Of a DNA stretch of 64,000 nucleotides, positions 22,000 through 33,609 are shown piece by piece. A program made the position numbers and the translations under genes. The stretch comes from Acanthopleura granulata. Taxonomy: Eukaryota; Mollusca; Polyplacophora; Chitonida; Chitonidae. Below the pieces are notes generated by a model. The model worked only from the letters and a program-made list of their open reading frames with translations. It did no database searches and was not told the origin of the DNA. The stretch lies in contig JABBOT010000017.1 of assembly GCA_016165875.1 (NCBI GenBank), positions 1,217,330-1,281,329 of the forward strand. The letters run 5' to 3'. Each line of letters starts with the position of its first letter. Within the stretch, counting starts at the first letter, position 1.

Positions 22000-22960
22000 A
22001 AAACGAAATGAAGGTAATCTTATGGAACAAACAAAACGCCATCGTATAACAGGAATTTCGATGAATAAGTGAATGTTAAAACAGTGACTTTTGGTCCAAT
22101 TTTACATCAATTTCTACTCTAGCAACTTATTTTTGTTTGTCCAGTGTTCAAATCGTCCTTTATCAGCACAAAAGCACCATAATGTGGACAGGTCGACTAA
22201 GCAGCCTTCCGCCAATTTTCCAACAGGCCAGGCCCTACAACAACGAGAAGGTGGTTTTGTCCCCTTTCAGGTATGTTTAGCTCCACAGCAACTGATTTCC
22301 TAAGCCGTATTTCTGCCTTCTCAGCATAGATTAGTTTGAAGTGTAGCACTTCTGCAGTACATTACAACCGCAGATATGAGCTGCTAGGGTAAAAAAAGTA
22401 GTCCATCCTTGTGGTCAACCTTGACTTAGGGGAAGTTTAATAAAATTTTAGAAAACTAAAATTTGCTAGGAAACTGTATATCGCACTCTTATGCTGGCGT
22501 GGCGTCAATAGCGTTTGAAAGACCAGCGTCATTTGTGGATACACGTCAGCGATTGCTGACGTGTTGTGTTCTTGCCTGGCGTCACATAAGGCAGTGCGAA
22601 AAGGACAGAAAGACTTTTGTCTCCGTTTTCTCCGAAAAAAATATACATTATTGGTAATAATGCACTGCGACATTTTGACAACTTAGGAAAATAATACAGA
22701 CTAGCCTAATCTTTATCATTTCACTCTTCTTTTAAGATACATACGTTTTGACATCAAAATAGTTCTTTAACGCCACGACGGCAAGATGAGAGCCATATTG
22801 TTGAGATCATATCTTTATGGCAGGTTGACGTAAAATAGTTATTCTTTTGATTAAGCTGCGAAAGATGGATACAGTTCATCGCGACATTTTATTAACGGTT
22901 TGCAATGAACAATACCTGTTTACTTTACGTAAGTAACCTTTAACCTACTGAATACATCAA
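22000..22960. other. Unassigned sequence
   Basis: No exon or recognised repeat was found. The coding-length frames here overlap on both strands without protein character. Confidence 0.4.
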
Positions 22961-22979
22961 AGTCACATTTTTGCATAAG

Positions 22980-23290
22980 CACCCGCCCGGATAGAGCGTC
23001 CGCTTTCGGACGGGGAGATCTGGGTTCAAACCTGGGTCGGGTCATACCAAAGACTTTCAAAAATGGTACATCCTGCTTCCTCGCTAGGCGCTCAGCAATA
23101 AGAGGATAGAGGGTAGACTGGTCGGCCCGGTGTCAGTATAATGTGACTGGGTAAGCGGGGCCTTGTTGGGTGTCTTCGACAAGTCGTCTCGGTGAGGCAG
23201 CACCAGATAAAAGATACGGTGGAGACACCGCCTTCGTATAAGTGAAATATTCTTGAGCATGGCGTGAAACAATAAGCATTCAATCATTCA
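22980..23290 (+). mobile_element. SINE family B, near full-length
   Basis: The head is tRNA-like ('gcccggatagagcgtccgctttcgga' and box B 'gggttcaaacctgg'). The body ('cataccaaagactttcaaaaatggtacatcctgcttcctcgc', 'ggtgtcagtataatgtgactgg') differs completely from family A. The 3' end ('gtataagtgaaatattcttgagcatggcgtgaaac') is the same tail as family A. This copy shows directly that two heads share one tail. Confidence 0.87.
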
Positions 23291-23615
23291 TTTCCATAAA
23301 CAAAAAATAGGCAAGTTTGCCTTAATCGACTCACAGATTCTATCGTTCCCTGTGAAAGATTTGAACACTGATTTAATTCATTCCTTTAGAAAACTCCATT
23401 GCGTCACAACTAAAAGCTGTTTACAGCTTCACCTTTCATTGAGTGGCAGTGTACAGTTTTGTTGAACGTTATTCCAGTTACGTTACGTAATGGCCGTCCA
23501 TTACGGTTGAAGGCTATATAAATGTCGCTTCAGACGTCTCGATACCCAATAAAAATACAAATGGGCATTATTAAAAGACTTGGCTGTCCAGGATATAGTA
23601 ACCTATGTCATCGTG

Positions 23616-23892
23616 TTTAATGAATTTATTAATTTATTGAATTGGGGTATTACGCCATACTCAAGAATATTTGACTTGTACAATGGCGGTCAGCACTACA
23701 GTGGGGAGAATCCAGGCAGAGCCTGAGGAAGGCCTACCACCATTTGGAGGTTGCAGTTGGGCGTTCCCACGAACAACCGGAGATGATGCCAATGTGAGCT
23801 TGGCTTGACCTCACAGGGACGGCTCCGGCGAGAAGCACCTGAGTCACTACACAGCACCAGTCCCTTAACACTCTCGGCGACGGAGGCCTTTC
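23616..23892 (-). mobile_element. SINE family A, full-length
   Basis: It is complete from the tRNA-like head (23892 down, reverse of 'ctctcggcgacggaggcc') to the tail and TAAT-rich end at 23616. Body landmarks are all present but diverged. Confidence 0.9.
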
Positions 23893-24121
23893 CTATTTAA
23901 ATTTTCCCTAACATGTGTAAAGCAGAAGGAGATAAGAATTGAAGTGTGCTTGACTAGAATATTAGCATGGATTAAATTTGTAGCTTTCAGGAAAAAAAAC
24001 ATTATTAGTAAGCCTGTTTTGTGGGACTTGGGGATGTTTGTCTTATTTGGTAGACACAGGCTGTCTCCGGAAATGGTATATCTGCACAGTTTTTTCAGTC
24101 TCGCACGGCCTTTTCTTTCAT

Positions 24122-24362
24122 CAAGTGTGCTTGCTCAAGAATACTTCGCTTATGCGACGGCCGACAGCATTATGATGGGAGGATACTGGACGGATCCCGG
24201 TGAAACCCACAGCCATCCGCAGGTTGCTGAAGAACTTCTCACCTACGGCTTGAGAGGCTGCCACCCAGAGCTAGATTTGAACTTACAGCGACGGCATTGG
24301 TGAGAGGCTCCTAGGTTATTGTATTGCGCTAGGACTCTAACCACTGAGTCTAGAAGGCCCTG
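24122..24362 (-). mobile_element. SINE family A copy, lacking the A-rich 3' end
   Basis: Head (reverse of 'ctctaaccactgagtctagaaggcc'), body and most of the tail are present. The terminal 'taaaacaccaatcaaataaata' is missing. A plus-strand frame ending at 24303 is a by-product of this SINE. Confidence 0.87.
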
Positions 24363-24364
24363 TG

Positions 24365-26035
24365 TCATTATTTTTTAGTTATACACTTATTACTGGTTAT
24401 AGTTAAGACCGTTGCCCATCTACAATGAATCAACCGCCGTAGGAATTTCTGCCTAATTGCCAGGAAAACATTATGCTGCGATGGATTGTTATATATAAGT
24501 TATCTGATCCTGGTTTGTTTACTCCAACTGTAATGGCTCTATTTGTTGTGTTACCAGGTCGATGCACATCAAAGGTTAGCCACTTTTATGGACAAATAAA
24601 TCAGTTATAAAGAAACAGTTTAGCATACTTTCATTTATTTCATAATATATTTGTACATTTATTAAATAGAAACGGTTATCAGACAATAATACTAAATTAT
24701 GCAATAAATTAATTAAGTGCAATATTAACCACATGGAAGGACATGCACCAGAGGGAGATCTCTGGCGCGAAATATGTAAATGTTTAAAAAGTAACAACTT
24801 ACAATACACCTAGGACCATAGCTTTGAGAATAAATGGGTAAAAATAATGCCGTGATCTTAATTGCAGTCTTAATTATTGGACGTCACTGGTCCGCAATTC
24901 ATCAAACCGCTGAGTTGTCTTCACACTTGTTACACAATCGATTCTTTGCGGGGACACTTTAACAAGGCTGTGAAAGTATGGACAAGCCACAGCCATACAG
25001 GGTATCCCAACGAAGCCAGCCACGCTCATGAGAATACAACTCAACTCATCTGCAAATATTATGATTCAGCGTTCAAGCCTGTGTAGATATCCTGGCTAAC
25101 TAGCGGCTACACGTCATCCATCTAAGTAGATAATGAGATTGCACAGTTAGTGAAATGAACAGTTCCAATCAAAACTCAACAGACCTTTTCTTCCTTTTCT
25201 GTTTTTTTTTAATTGGTTACCGATATCTTCGAAGTAACATGATCTTCTTTTTTGAATACACATTAAACTTCTTCTCTGAAATTTTCTTTTCTTCTTCTTT
25301 GAAATTGCTGACTGTTTCACTTGCAAGAAGCAGTCCTAGCTCTTTAATATTATATGTTTTGTTGGTACACTGATGGCTTGTGTCCAACATTTTGTGTTGG
25401 AAAGCGATCATGCGACCGTTGACTCGCTAGCCTCGACCATGGTTTGACTGGTGTAATATGATTGTCGGTTTCAACGCCTATATTACCTGATTTGACTTCA
25501 CCAGCCAGCGGAGAAGTGGCGGGTCTAGAAGAAATCACTGCTGTCGCCCGGCGAGACTCCCTTCCCGTTACCTAACAGCCCTTTGAATGTATTGATGACG
25601 AGAGCATATTTTTACAAATTCCTCACAAAATAACAACTGATTAGATTTAAATTACAAATACCTGTGAGTGTAAGAAAAACGATTAGCATGGAGTCCATGT
25701 AAATGTGTTATAGAACAAAAATGAACTATATGAAATGTTAAATTTGACACACTTTCCTGCATGTGTTACTTGAGAGCAGCTGTGCTTACTGACTTTTATT
25801 CTTTCACCATGGAGATTATTTTTTTGTTGTGTCGTTTTGGAAGTATAATATTCGACTGACGTTTGTTTGGAATGTTTGAATAGTAGTTAGGATTTTTTGC
25901 TGACTAAGGTTGTGCCTCTTTAACATTTGCCTCCGACAGGAAAACGAAGCAAGTGAAAATTTAACCTTTAACACTTTATGATCTCAAGATCAGCACCGAT
26001 ATAACGGCTCCTGTTAGACGCAAATGTAAAGCATG
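24365..26035. other. Unassigned sequence
   Basis: No exon, RNA gene or recognised repeat was found. Pyrimidine-rich stretches lie around 25190-25310. Confidence 0.4.
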
Positions 26036-26039
26036 CCTT

Positions 26040-26285
26040 AAAGTTTTTTAGATCCGAGATCAAATCACGGTCGATTCATGTCAAAAACTTTCAAAATGGT
26101 ACTTCTTGCTGCCTCACTCGGCTTTCAGCAGAGCAACGAAAGAAGAAGGAATTAAAACTGGTCCGCTGTGTTCGTATAATGCCACTGGCTGGGGTGTCAT
26201 GTCCAGCGTATTCGGCATGATGTTCTAGTCGCGGTAGCACTTTGCCCCATGCACTGGGGAGATCCTTTGGCACTCTGATGTTTAC
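26040..26285 (+). mobile_element. SINE family B copy, 3'-truncated
   Basis: It matches the 22980 copy from 'gatccgagatcaaatcacggtcg' (decayed head) through 'catgtcaaaaactttcaaaatggtacttcttgctgcctcactcggc' and 'gtataatgccactggctggggtgtcatgtc'. The shared tail is absent. Confidence 0.77.
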
Positions 26286-26539
26286 CAGAATAGTCCACGC
26301 ACTTCATGATTTGAAGGATGCAATAATAACTGAGTACCTGAAATACTCAGGGGTGTGAAAGACAATTTGATGAAAAGAATTAATGCGTGTTTTACTGCAG
26401 GGGGTGCTCAATTCGAGAATTTGTTATGTTTATTATCAGTAAAGATGTTTTTGAAATCAATAGATTTTTCTAAAAGCAGAATGGTGCGCGACTTCTGGGA
26501 CACCCTGTGTATAAACATTCCAAGGACTCCATCTCGCTA

Positions 26540-27165
26540 TATGACGGGAAAATTGTTGAGTGCGACGTGAAAATCCAAGCATATATACATACATACATGT
26601 AAGAGACAAATGATACAAAATTACACTTTTCGTCCTGTCAGGTACTTGCACTTGTGTTATAATACAGTATGCACGTTGTATCTTATGATAAAGCATTCCT
26701 TGATCTTTAAGAAACTTATAAAAGAAGGTGCAGCCACTGAACATTTACGGGTTCCATATTTTGCCCCAGTGGTGGCACCCTGTAAAGTTCCACACAGAAA
26801 CTTATTTGCAGGGTTGAGTTTAGCACCCACACCCTGCGAAAACAAACTGTGTAATTTTACAGCAAAAAGTGCTAGCCATTTTGTAAACAGTAATTTTTGC
26901 TGTACATTTACACGGGGAATCATAAAGTTGAGGGCGGCGTAAGCGTGTCACTGTACAAATTCTCTATGACGTCATTATTTTCCCACGGTCAAATGCCCTT
27001 GCTTTGTTTTCATTGGTTAAAAAACAAATGGAATTTTTGGTATTTCGTAAATAACATGTCTTTGGTTCGTTACAGGAAGTCAGCATACCAATCAAATAAA
27101 TAAATGAACAACTAAACCTAGCTTAAAACTTGAAAACCACAATGACTTTCAGAATTTATTTATGT
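26540..27165. other. Unassigned sequence
   Basis: Short frames overlap on both strands, and none has protein signatures. Confidence 0.4.
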
Positions 27166-27169
27166 ATAT

Positions 27170-27315
27170 GTATGTTATAACAAAGTATGTATAATGTGAA
27201 AGGAAATATATCTTATGATAAAATCCAGTACATTTAAGTAATCAATGAGAGCACCATCATGTACCCTGTCGGATAATTCAAATATCGAATCGACTATGTA
27301 GAACCTCTCTGGGAC
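27170..27315 (-). repeat. Dispersed repeat R7, partial
   Basis: It shares 'tgtataatgt', 'aaat-tat-tta-gata-aa-cc', 'tcgaatcgactatgtagaa' with 43600-43740 and 57165-57330. In the last two, the minus-strand frames encode similar peptides (LCHEMYFSYM versus LYHKIYFSYI), suggesting an old coding element or chance conservation within a repeat. Confidence 0.45.
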
Positions 27316-27412
27316 GCTTTATATTTGCGCTCAGTTCGGTTTAACCAGGGGCTAGAGGTCATATGATCATGGTATGGAGTGTGAACAGGTGCATGAACTG
27401 AGATTCATATCG

Positions 27413-27537
27413 AGGGGGGGGGTGAATTAGTTTGCATTGGCGTTTTCCGTCCCACTGGGGCGATGCACGCCAGACAAAGCTTGAGGTTGTTAGCATTCGG
27501 TAAGTTACATTCGTCAATTACCCCCCCCCCCCCCCCA
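27413..27537. repeat. Complementary G-run and C-run
   Basis: A run of G (27414-27423) and a run of 17 C (about 27519-27536) lie about 100 bases apart, just 3' of the LINE remnant. They can pair as an inverted repeat, and runs of this length are also prone to slippage and assembly error. Confidence 0.8.
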
Positions 27538-27586
27538 AATGTGTGGTGGGGTCTCTAGAATCCATGACATCGAGTTAGGAAGTTAG

Positions 27587-28379
27587 CTACGGCCTGGAAT
27601 GTCGGCTCGGTACAGTAACTTCATTAAAGCGGCGGATGCCGAGGAGGCGTAGTTCTGCGTTCATAATATGACGGAAATATGTATGGCGTAGGCATCGAAA
27701 CATAAGGTGGGGAATACTATCCTCCACGAAACATTCCTCGCAGAGTCCTGTATCATGGAGACTAAATCTGTTCAAGTATAGATTGATGGGTAGGTGACCA
27801 GATAGGAGTCGAAATACTAGTATTTCGTCTTGACGACACCTAAGCGAATAAGTCATAGCGTAAGGTGACTGGTGAGCTGTGTTCATGGAAAAATCCCATT
27901 CGTTCTGCCACATAGCTATGGACTTTTGCTTTACTGAGTTTATTGCTTCTTTTAGAGACAGAGGATCAGTAAGCGTTATGTTAGGCAACATAAGAGCTTG
28001 TTTAGACAATTGAGCAGGCTGTTCATTACCAGGAATACCGATATGAGCCGGCACCCAATCAAAGAATATAGAGACGCCACGGTAGTCAAGTGTGGTGCAT
28101 AGATAGAGTATTTCATGTATGAGTTTAGAGGACTTGTTCCATGAAAAATTCAGCAGAGCCTGTAGAGAAGAGAGAGATTCTGTTAAAAATAACAGCCCGT
28201 ATAGGCCTAAGTTTCATAAGAAACTGGAGGGCACAGATAATTGCAGTGAGTTCGGCAGTGAGTACAGCTAGAGAGTCAGACAGCCTAAAGGACTTGGTAT
28301 ATTTAATTTCTGGCACGCAAAATGACGCTCCCACCACACTGGTGTCGGGACACTTAGACGCGTCAGTATAAACTTTCAC
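27587..28379 (-). pseudogene. LINE ORF2: RNase H domain, degraded
   Basis: The domain begins with YTDAS (positions 28371-28357), holding the first catalytic Asp, followed by SVVGASFCVPE and the catalytic Glu in LTAELTAI. The third Asp region is mutated (IFNRISLFS where ribonucleases of this type have a TDS-like motif). The final region keeps VPAHIGIPGNE but has lost the Asp after GNE (QPAQLSK). A frame break separates 28125 from 28054. The C-terminus continues as the usual cysteine-containing end region (CRQDEILVFRLLSGH, LCEECFVEDSIPHLMFRC). RNase H degrades the RNA strand during reverse transcription; here it is inactive. Confidence 0.88.
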
Positions 28380-28385
28380 CTACTC

Positions 28386-29830
28386 TCACCAGTTAGACTG
28401 GATTTGGTCTTTAGCGCATAATAAGTAAATATTTGAGTTATCAAATTTGCTAGTCTTAGAATAACGGTCAGTAGAGATATGTGGGGATATCAAGTTAAAT
28501 GGTGGAAAGTCTGGTTCAGAGGAAGGCTGTGTGTTTAAATCCGCAGATTGAATAAAAGTGGGTGTTTGGCTGGATCTCTGCTTGAATGGTAACGCTGTGT
28601 TAGGCCGACTGTCATGCAAGACGTGACAGTAGGAAGGTGCGAGGATAGCAGAGACAGAGATGTTCCTATCCGCCCTAAGTCTAAAAGAGAACCCCACAAT
28701 GCGCAGTCGCCTGCTGATGTGCAGGGGCCATTCTTGGCAGAACAGCTGCATGGCATTGAGTAGCGTCGTTCGCATTGCCCCTGTGCAGATTCGCAGCGCC
28801 GCACACTGAATGGCGTCAAACTTAGACTTCAGACTGACACAGGCCAAGTCGTAGAACTCACAGAAGTAATCTAACCTTGGACGGGTGAGGGAACGGTACA
28901 GTAACAGCAGGCAGTGTCTGTCAGCATCCCATTATCGCCCAGAGACACACCTCATCAGATTGATGGACTTCTTGCATTTAGTCAATGTGTAATCAATATG
29001 CTTAGACCAAGTAAGCCGTGCGTCAAGTACTACCCCGAGATATCTGAAAGAGGAGGAAAGTGTAACTGGAAAATTGTTTAAGGTAGTCTTAACATCCTTT
29101 ATGGTCCTCCTGGTAAATATAACTGCTTCCGTTTTTTCAGACGAGAACCCAAACCCCCATTTTAGGCTCCACTCGACAATATCATCCAAACCCTGCTGGG
29201 TATATCTGGTACACAACTTGAGATTTTTCGAAAATCACCATATGGCTTTATCATCTGCAAATAGTGTACATTTAAGTTTAGATGACAGGACACTGGTTGG
29301 GTCATTGATAACAATATTAAATAGAGTTGCGCACAAGGTACTGCCCTGGGGCACTCCGTTCTGAACGGGTACTGGTCTGGAGAAGTCCCGGACAACTCTG
29401 ACCTTGATGGAACGGTCAGTTAGAAAATCCCAAACCCATTCTAACATTCTTCGCGCAATACACATGCCTTCCATTTTAATTAATGCTCTCGTACGCCACA
29501 ACATGTCATACGCCTTCTCTATGTCTAAAAATACTGCGAATAGATATTCTGTATTACACAAGGAGATTCGAATATTGTTGTCCAGGGTGATGGCATGATC
29601 AGCAATGCATCGCCTGTTTCTAAAACCGCTCTAAACAGGACTAAAAATGTTATGTTTATTCAAATACCACATCGGTCGGCTATTTATCATCTTCTCCATC
29701 ACTGTGCACAGAGTAGTAGTCAGGGTAATAGATCCATATGACGAGGGACCAACGGGATCTTTACCAGGCTTGAGTATAGGGACTACAATAGCCTGCTTCC
29801 ACTGAAAAGGAAGTTTCACATTAGCCCATA
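28386..29830 (-). pseudogene. LINE ORF2: reverse transcriptase domain, degraded
   Basis: Minus-strand pieces give the RT blocks in order. There is an N-terminal block (WKQAIVVPILKPGKDP, about 29819-29770), then motif A FLDIEKAYD (about 29534-29500), motif B NGVPQGS (29360-29340) and motif C LFADD (29261-29250), with both catalytic Asp kept. The thumb region (FRYLGVVLDARLTWSKHIDY) and connection (FDAIQCAALRICTGAM) follow. Visible defects include a TAG before SGFRNRR (near 29633), a TGA right after FADDKAIW (near 29235), and frame changes between 28932 and 28847. In the living element it copies the RNA into DNA at the target site. Confidence 0.92.
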
Positions 29831-30339
29831 TGGTGTATAAGAGAAGCAGAAGTAAGATACATTACATTGAATACGTAATGGCGTCCTCTCCTGGGGAGGA
29901 TTCCGAAGATGTTGAAATGGCCTGCTTTAATTCTAGGAAAGAAATATCATCATTAACTGGCGTATTCTAGGGCATAAAATTAGTAAAGGGGTGCAATTCT
30001 TCAATGTCTTCTTTGTGGGGAATGAAGTCTGGTGGGTAGTTGCAGGAGCTGGAGACAAATGAAAAACTATCCGCTAATACATTGCATTAGTGACATAACT
30101 AACATCATTGTGAACAATAGTTGGAATAGAGACCAATCTACTTTTCCAACTTATGGATTTATTCTGTTCCCATACCGATTTCAAAGGCGTGTGCTCTTAC
30201 AAATTAGAACAAAACTGACGCCAGTGTTCTTTTTGGCTGCGCTTGATTTGCACGCTTGAATAGGTTGATATCTTCGTAAAGCCTTGTTCTACGCGCACGG
30301 TTTTTAAGACGCTTTCGTTCCTTGATTGCTCTAGAGCAA

Positions 30340-31130
30340 TCTTCATTCCACCAAGGGACGGGCATTTTTGGGAAAGTTCATCCTACTGTCTTGGGGGATA
30401 ACCTTAGCGGCTGCTGTATTAATTTCACTGACAATATTATCATAAAATATATTTACATCTTTATGAATGGATACGTCGGAGAGGGATTTTATGCATCTTT
30501 CCGGTAAACAGACCAATTTGCACTTTTGGTGCTCCATCTAAAAGGTTGACCAACTTCATTAACGTGGGGAGTAAACTGACATGAGACTAAAATAGCGAGG
30601 TGGTCGCTGCCACAGGGAGAAGTCACATCGACTGACCAGTCGAACGATAAGCTCATGTCTGATGAGTATAATGTAAGATCAAGGTGGGATACAATGCCTC
30701 AGTGGGGTTCTATCCCAGTGTCCATCCCGTCGTTAAGGACACAAATGTTGTGGTCGCCGATAAAGTCGGCGGTGATTTTCCCATTACAATTAGTGGTAGA
30801 ATATCCCCAAATCAAACTGTGGGCATTAAAATCAACGATGAGCTAACTACAGACATAATTATGTTAAGATAGTCCCGTTCGACATGTTTGGAGGGGTTCT
30901 AGATGTTTACGATACTGTCAGCAGGGTCAGAAGATCTGTACATTAAAACATTGGGCCTCGATACTCTTAAGTTGAGGAATTTTGATCTCAAAGTATGAGA
31001 GTCCATTTTTAAGTAATATGGCAACGCCTCTCTATTCCTTTATATGTCTGTCGATTCTACTAATAGAATAGGTAAATCTGTGGTGTGGTTTTAAGAATGT
31101 TTCTTGTAAACATATGACATGTGGTGTAGG
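30340..31130 (-). pseudogene. LINE ORF2: endonuclease domain, degraded
   Basis: The clearest part, about 30760-30500 on the minus strand, reads IGDHNICVLNDG, then SHLDLTLYSSDM, then CGSDHLAILVS with the catalytic SDH (about 30611-30591), followed by QPFRWSTKSANWSVY. SHxDLTL followed by SDH is the usual C-terminal half of the APE-type endonuclease that nicks the target. One in-frame TGA lies between EPH and GIVSHLD. The N-terminal half toward 31130 is too decayed for motif assignment. Confidence 0.78.
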
Positions 31131-31132
31131 AT

Positions 31133-31870
31133 TTATATTGGAAACGTAGAATTTAAGTTCTTGCCCGTGTGTACCAATTCTTCAAACTGCACAATTTTTA
31201 GGGTTTCAGAGAACGATATCTTTTGAGTCACCCGGATGTATTGGGCTCTGCCTATTTGTTTCCTGTATGGACACCCGAGGTATGCTGACGAGTGACCAGA
31301 TGAGTCACAGCTGACAGATAATGGCCTATCTAAATTGTCACAGTGCTCAAAGTCATGCTCGCCTGAAAACCTCGGGCATCTTCGCTTTCCCCTGCAAGAA
31401 GTAGAGATATGTCCGTAGGCCTGGCACTTAAAACAACGAAGGAGCGGGGGGATGTATGGTTTGAATAGGAAAATTTCATAACCCAACTCTTCACCCACGC
31501 TATAACTCCCGGAACTGACATGGCCGATGACTGCAGTCGGTATTGTACATCCCTTCCCACGAGTGTCGCTAAGCTTAAGGCTTTTTCAGTTTGTGTCGGA
31601 CCTGAGCATACAATCAGTAGATCTTTTCTAGCACACTTCTTGATTTCCTTGATGTTAGCTATAGCTTGTTGTATAGCTTGACCAAACTATATTATTCCAA
31701 GACGAAATAAGTAGACCTCCCATGGAGGGGATAATGACATTGTGGTTATTTTGGTTATTTTTTTACTCCATTGTCTTATCTTTTTCCATCTGAGTTGTAG
31801 ATTGCGCTTAGTTGCAGAGCGGGCCTGTACAAATTGCATTCAGGTCCCCCCGCCCCTCGGGGTCGTCCAT
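31133..31870 (-). pseudogene. LINE ORF1: gag-like protein with CCHC knuckles, degraded
   Basis: A start at 31870 (ATG, then MDDPEGRGDLN) is followed by early stops. Open pieces then give IKKCARKDLLIVCSGPTQTE and ELGYEIFLFKPYIPPLLRC. The first zinc knuckle, CFKCQAYGHISTSC (about 31434-31393), is intact. A second is altered (CPRFSGEHDFEHC) and a third is partial (SVSCDSSGHSSAYLGCP). Such ORF1 proteins bind element RNA. It ends near 31133, before the endonuclease. At least one frameshift lies near 31500-31680. Confidence 0.85.
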
Positions 31871-31999
31871 GCTGGCAGCTTTAGCGTGGGTAAATACAGA
31901 AATATAGGTGCTCACGGACAAGGGGGGTTGTTACGTAATGGCTGTTACAAGAGAAAAAAAAAAGGTCGCCCGGGAGCTGATCCGGGCTAGAGACACAAC

Positions 32000-32600
32000 A
32001 ATAGGCGCTCTGTTAGTATGGCAGAGTGACAGTGCAAGTACAGGTTTCTCTATAAGTACAATCCTACCGCTATACAGCAGACTATAGCCCTATTCTAAAG
32101 GAAGATTTCACACCTGTATTTGATATATATACATACAAATATTTGCTTTCAGAGTGCTATCAGTCTTATGGTGCTATGTATACTTCTACACGTAAGAATC
32201 TACGCTTGAAGACATGCACTCAAACACAAGACACACACACCTAATTACACAGCGTGAGATAGATTGTGGGAGAATATGGCCAAGTACCGGCCACTGTCGG
32301 TCTCAACTCCGATAAATAACCCCGGTTAAATTTAGAATATCTGGAAGTAGGGGAAGTAGTTACATACTTATATGTTATAATATATACAACCTCGAATATA
32401 TGCACGACATATATACAGGGTTAAGAATTAGCAGAGATAGTGTAGAGGTAACCTCACAATGGGCTGGTTCTCGATACCACGTTTGCACGCCTCCGTGTCG
32501 TCTGGAGTCAATCTGTGCCACTGAGATACATATGCAATTATCGGCATCATATGTATTAAATTTGTACACGATTCGGAAACTGGTTTCATACAGCCGCCGA
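32000..32600. other. Unassigned sequence
   Basis: There is no supported exon. Overlapping short frames at 32375-32624 on both strands look incidental. Confidence 0.4.
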
Positions 32601-32604
32601 GAGC

Positions 32605-32790
32605 ATGCATTGTGTCATCAATGAAAACTGTTGACTGCTTCTCTTTGCAAGAATCCGTCCTAATTTTTACAGTTATTTATTTTCTTAGTTCTTTCGTGGT
32701 TTGTGTTATTTGTCATTTTTGGAAACTGGTCGCGATAATTGACCCGGAGCGCCCATTTTGATTGACGGCTGGTATACGGGCATACTGCTA
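32605..32790 (+). repeat. Dispersed repeat R4, copy 1
   Basis: It contains 'aaactgttgactgcttctctttgcaa-aatccgtc', 'cttagttctttcgtggtttgtgttattt', 'ggaaactggtcgcgataattgac' and 'cgcccattttgattgacggctggtatacg' in the same order as 54550-54725 and 61540-61710. The class is unknown. Confidence 0.65.
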
Positions 32791-33332
32791 ATATTTCTGC
32801 TCAACCTTCCCCAGCTGACACCAGTTGTGATACATGTATCTCCTCGTTTTGGATCGGGCTAGAGCTGCCTTATATGGGTAGCTTTCTCCGCATAGTCCTT
32901 CAACTACCAGAACATGTAAAAGGGTAATGCACAGTTCTGTATATATCGTGAAGATGGAAATAAGTGATGAGGTGTTATTCAGTTACCATTTCCTTCAAAC
33001 CAAGCACAGAGTTGTTTAGAACAGACCAGCAGAATAAGAAACAAACTCTGTAAAGAAGGAACGTTGTAGTGGAGAGAAGACTGTGTGATATCTGAAAAAT
33101 GGTCCCGTGTATCCGGTGTATGTGACGCACCATTGATAGACGTTTTATTTAAACATGTGAAATGTAATGCTTACAATTCGTGTAACTCTATGGCGTAAGA
33201 AGGTGTATTATCCAATCGGGACACACTTCTCCTATCTTCAAGTTTACGTCGAGAATGGGCAAATCTAGATCTGTGTGTATTAAATGGCTGTCCTCCCCTC
33301 AAAAGTGGGTTCCTCTCTATTTTCAATTTTTT

Positions 33333-33597
33333 ACTAATTTATTTGATTGGTGTTTTACGCCGTATTCAAGATTATTACACTTATACTACTGCGGCCAGCA
33401 TTAGGGTGGAAGGAAACCGGGCAGAGCCCGGAGAAACTCACGACCATCCATTCGCATGTTGCTGTCGGAGATTCCCACGTCTGGCCGGAGAGAAAGCCAG
33501 CATGAGCTGGACTTGAACTCACAGCGACCGCATTGGTGAGAGGCGTCTGGGTCATTGCGCTGCGCTAGTGCGCTCACCAACTGAGCCACGGATTTCC
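33333..33597 (-). mobile_element. SINE family A, full-length and well conserved
   Basis: This is the best-preserved copy. It has a tRNA-like head (reverse of 'gcgctagtgcgctcaccaactgagccacgga' at 33597 down) and box B in reverse ('cttgaactcac'). The body is clean, as are the tail 'attggtgttttacgccgtattcaagattattacacttata' and a TTTATT end. It is useful as a local reference for the family. Confidence 0.96.
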
Positions 33598-33609
33598 AAA
33601 TCCGTTTTT

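Larger units (their letters stand above)
27560..31990 (-). mobile_element. Non-LTR retrotransposon remnant, I-group/Nimb-like, near full-length
   Basis: Reading the minus strand from about 31990 to 27560 there is a possible 5' leader, an ORF1 with CCHC knuckles, an apurinic-type endonuclease, a reverse transcriptase with FADD box, and an RNase H. This order, with CCHC-type ORF1 and C-terminal RNase H, is that of the I group (I, Nimb and relatives); the exact clade is inferred. Stops and frameshifts break every domain, so it cannot be active. The protein motifs remain easy to read, so it is younger than most repeats here. No poly(A) or obvious 3' repeat tail is seen; the 3' end is near the G/C runs. 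Confidence 0.9.

Noticed and set aside
22985..23050. Possible tRNA gene with a good box B
   Set aside because: It is the head of a SINE family B element, followed by its body and tail; stems do not pair as a working tRNA.
23944..24303. Plus-strand 119-codon frame
   Set aside because: Its second half is SINE family A sequence (24122-24362); the first half has no protein signature.
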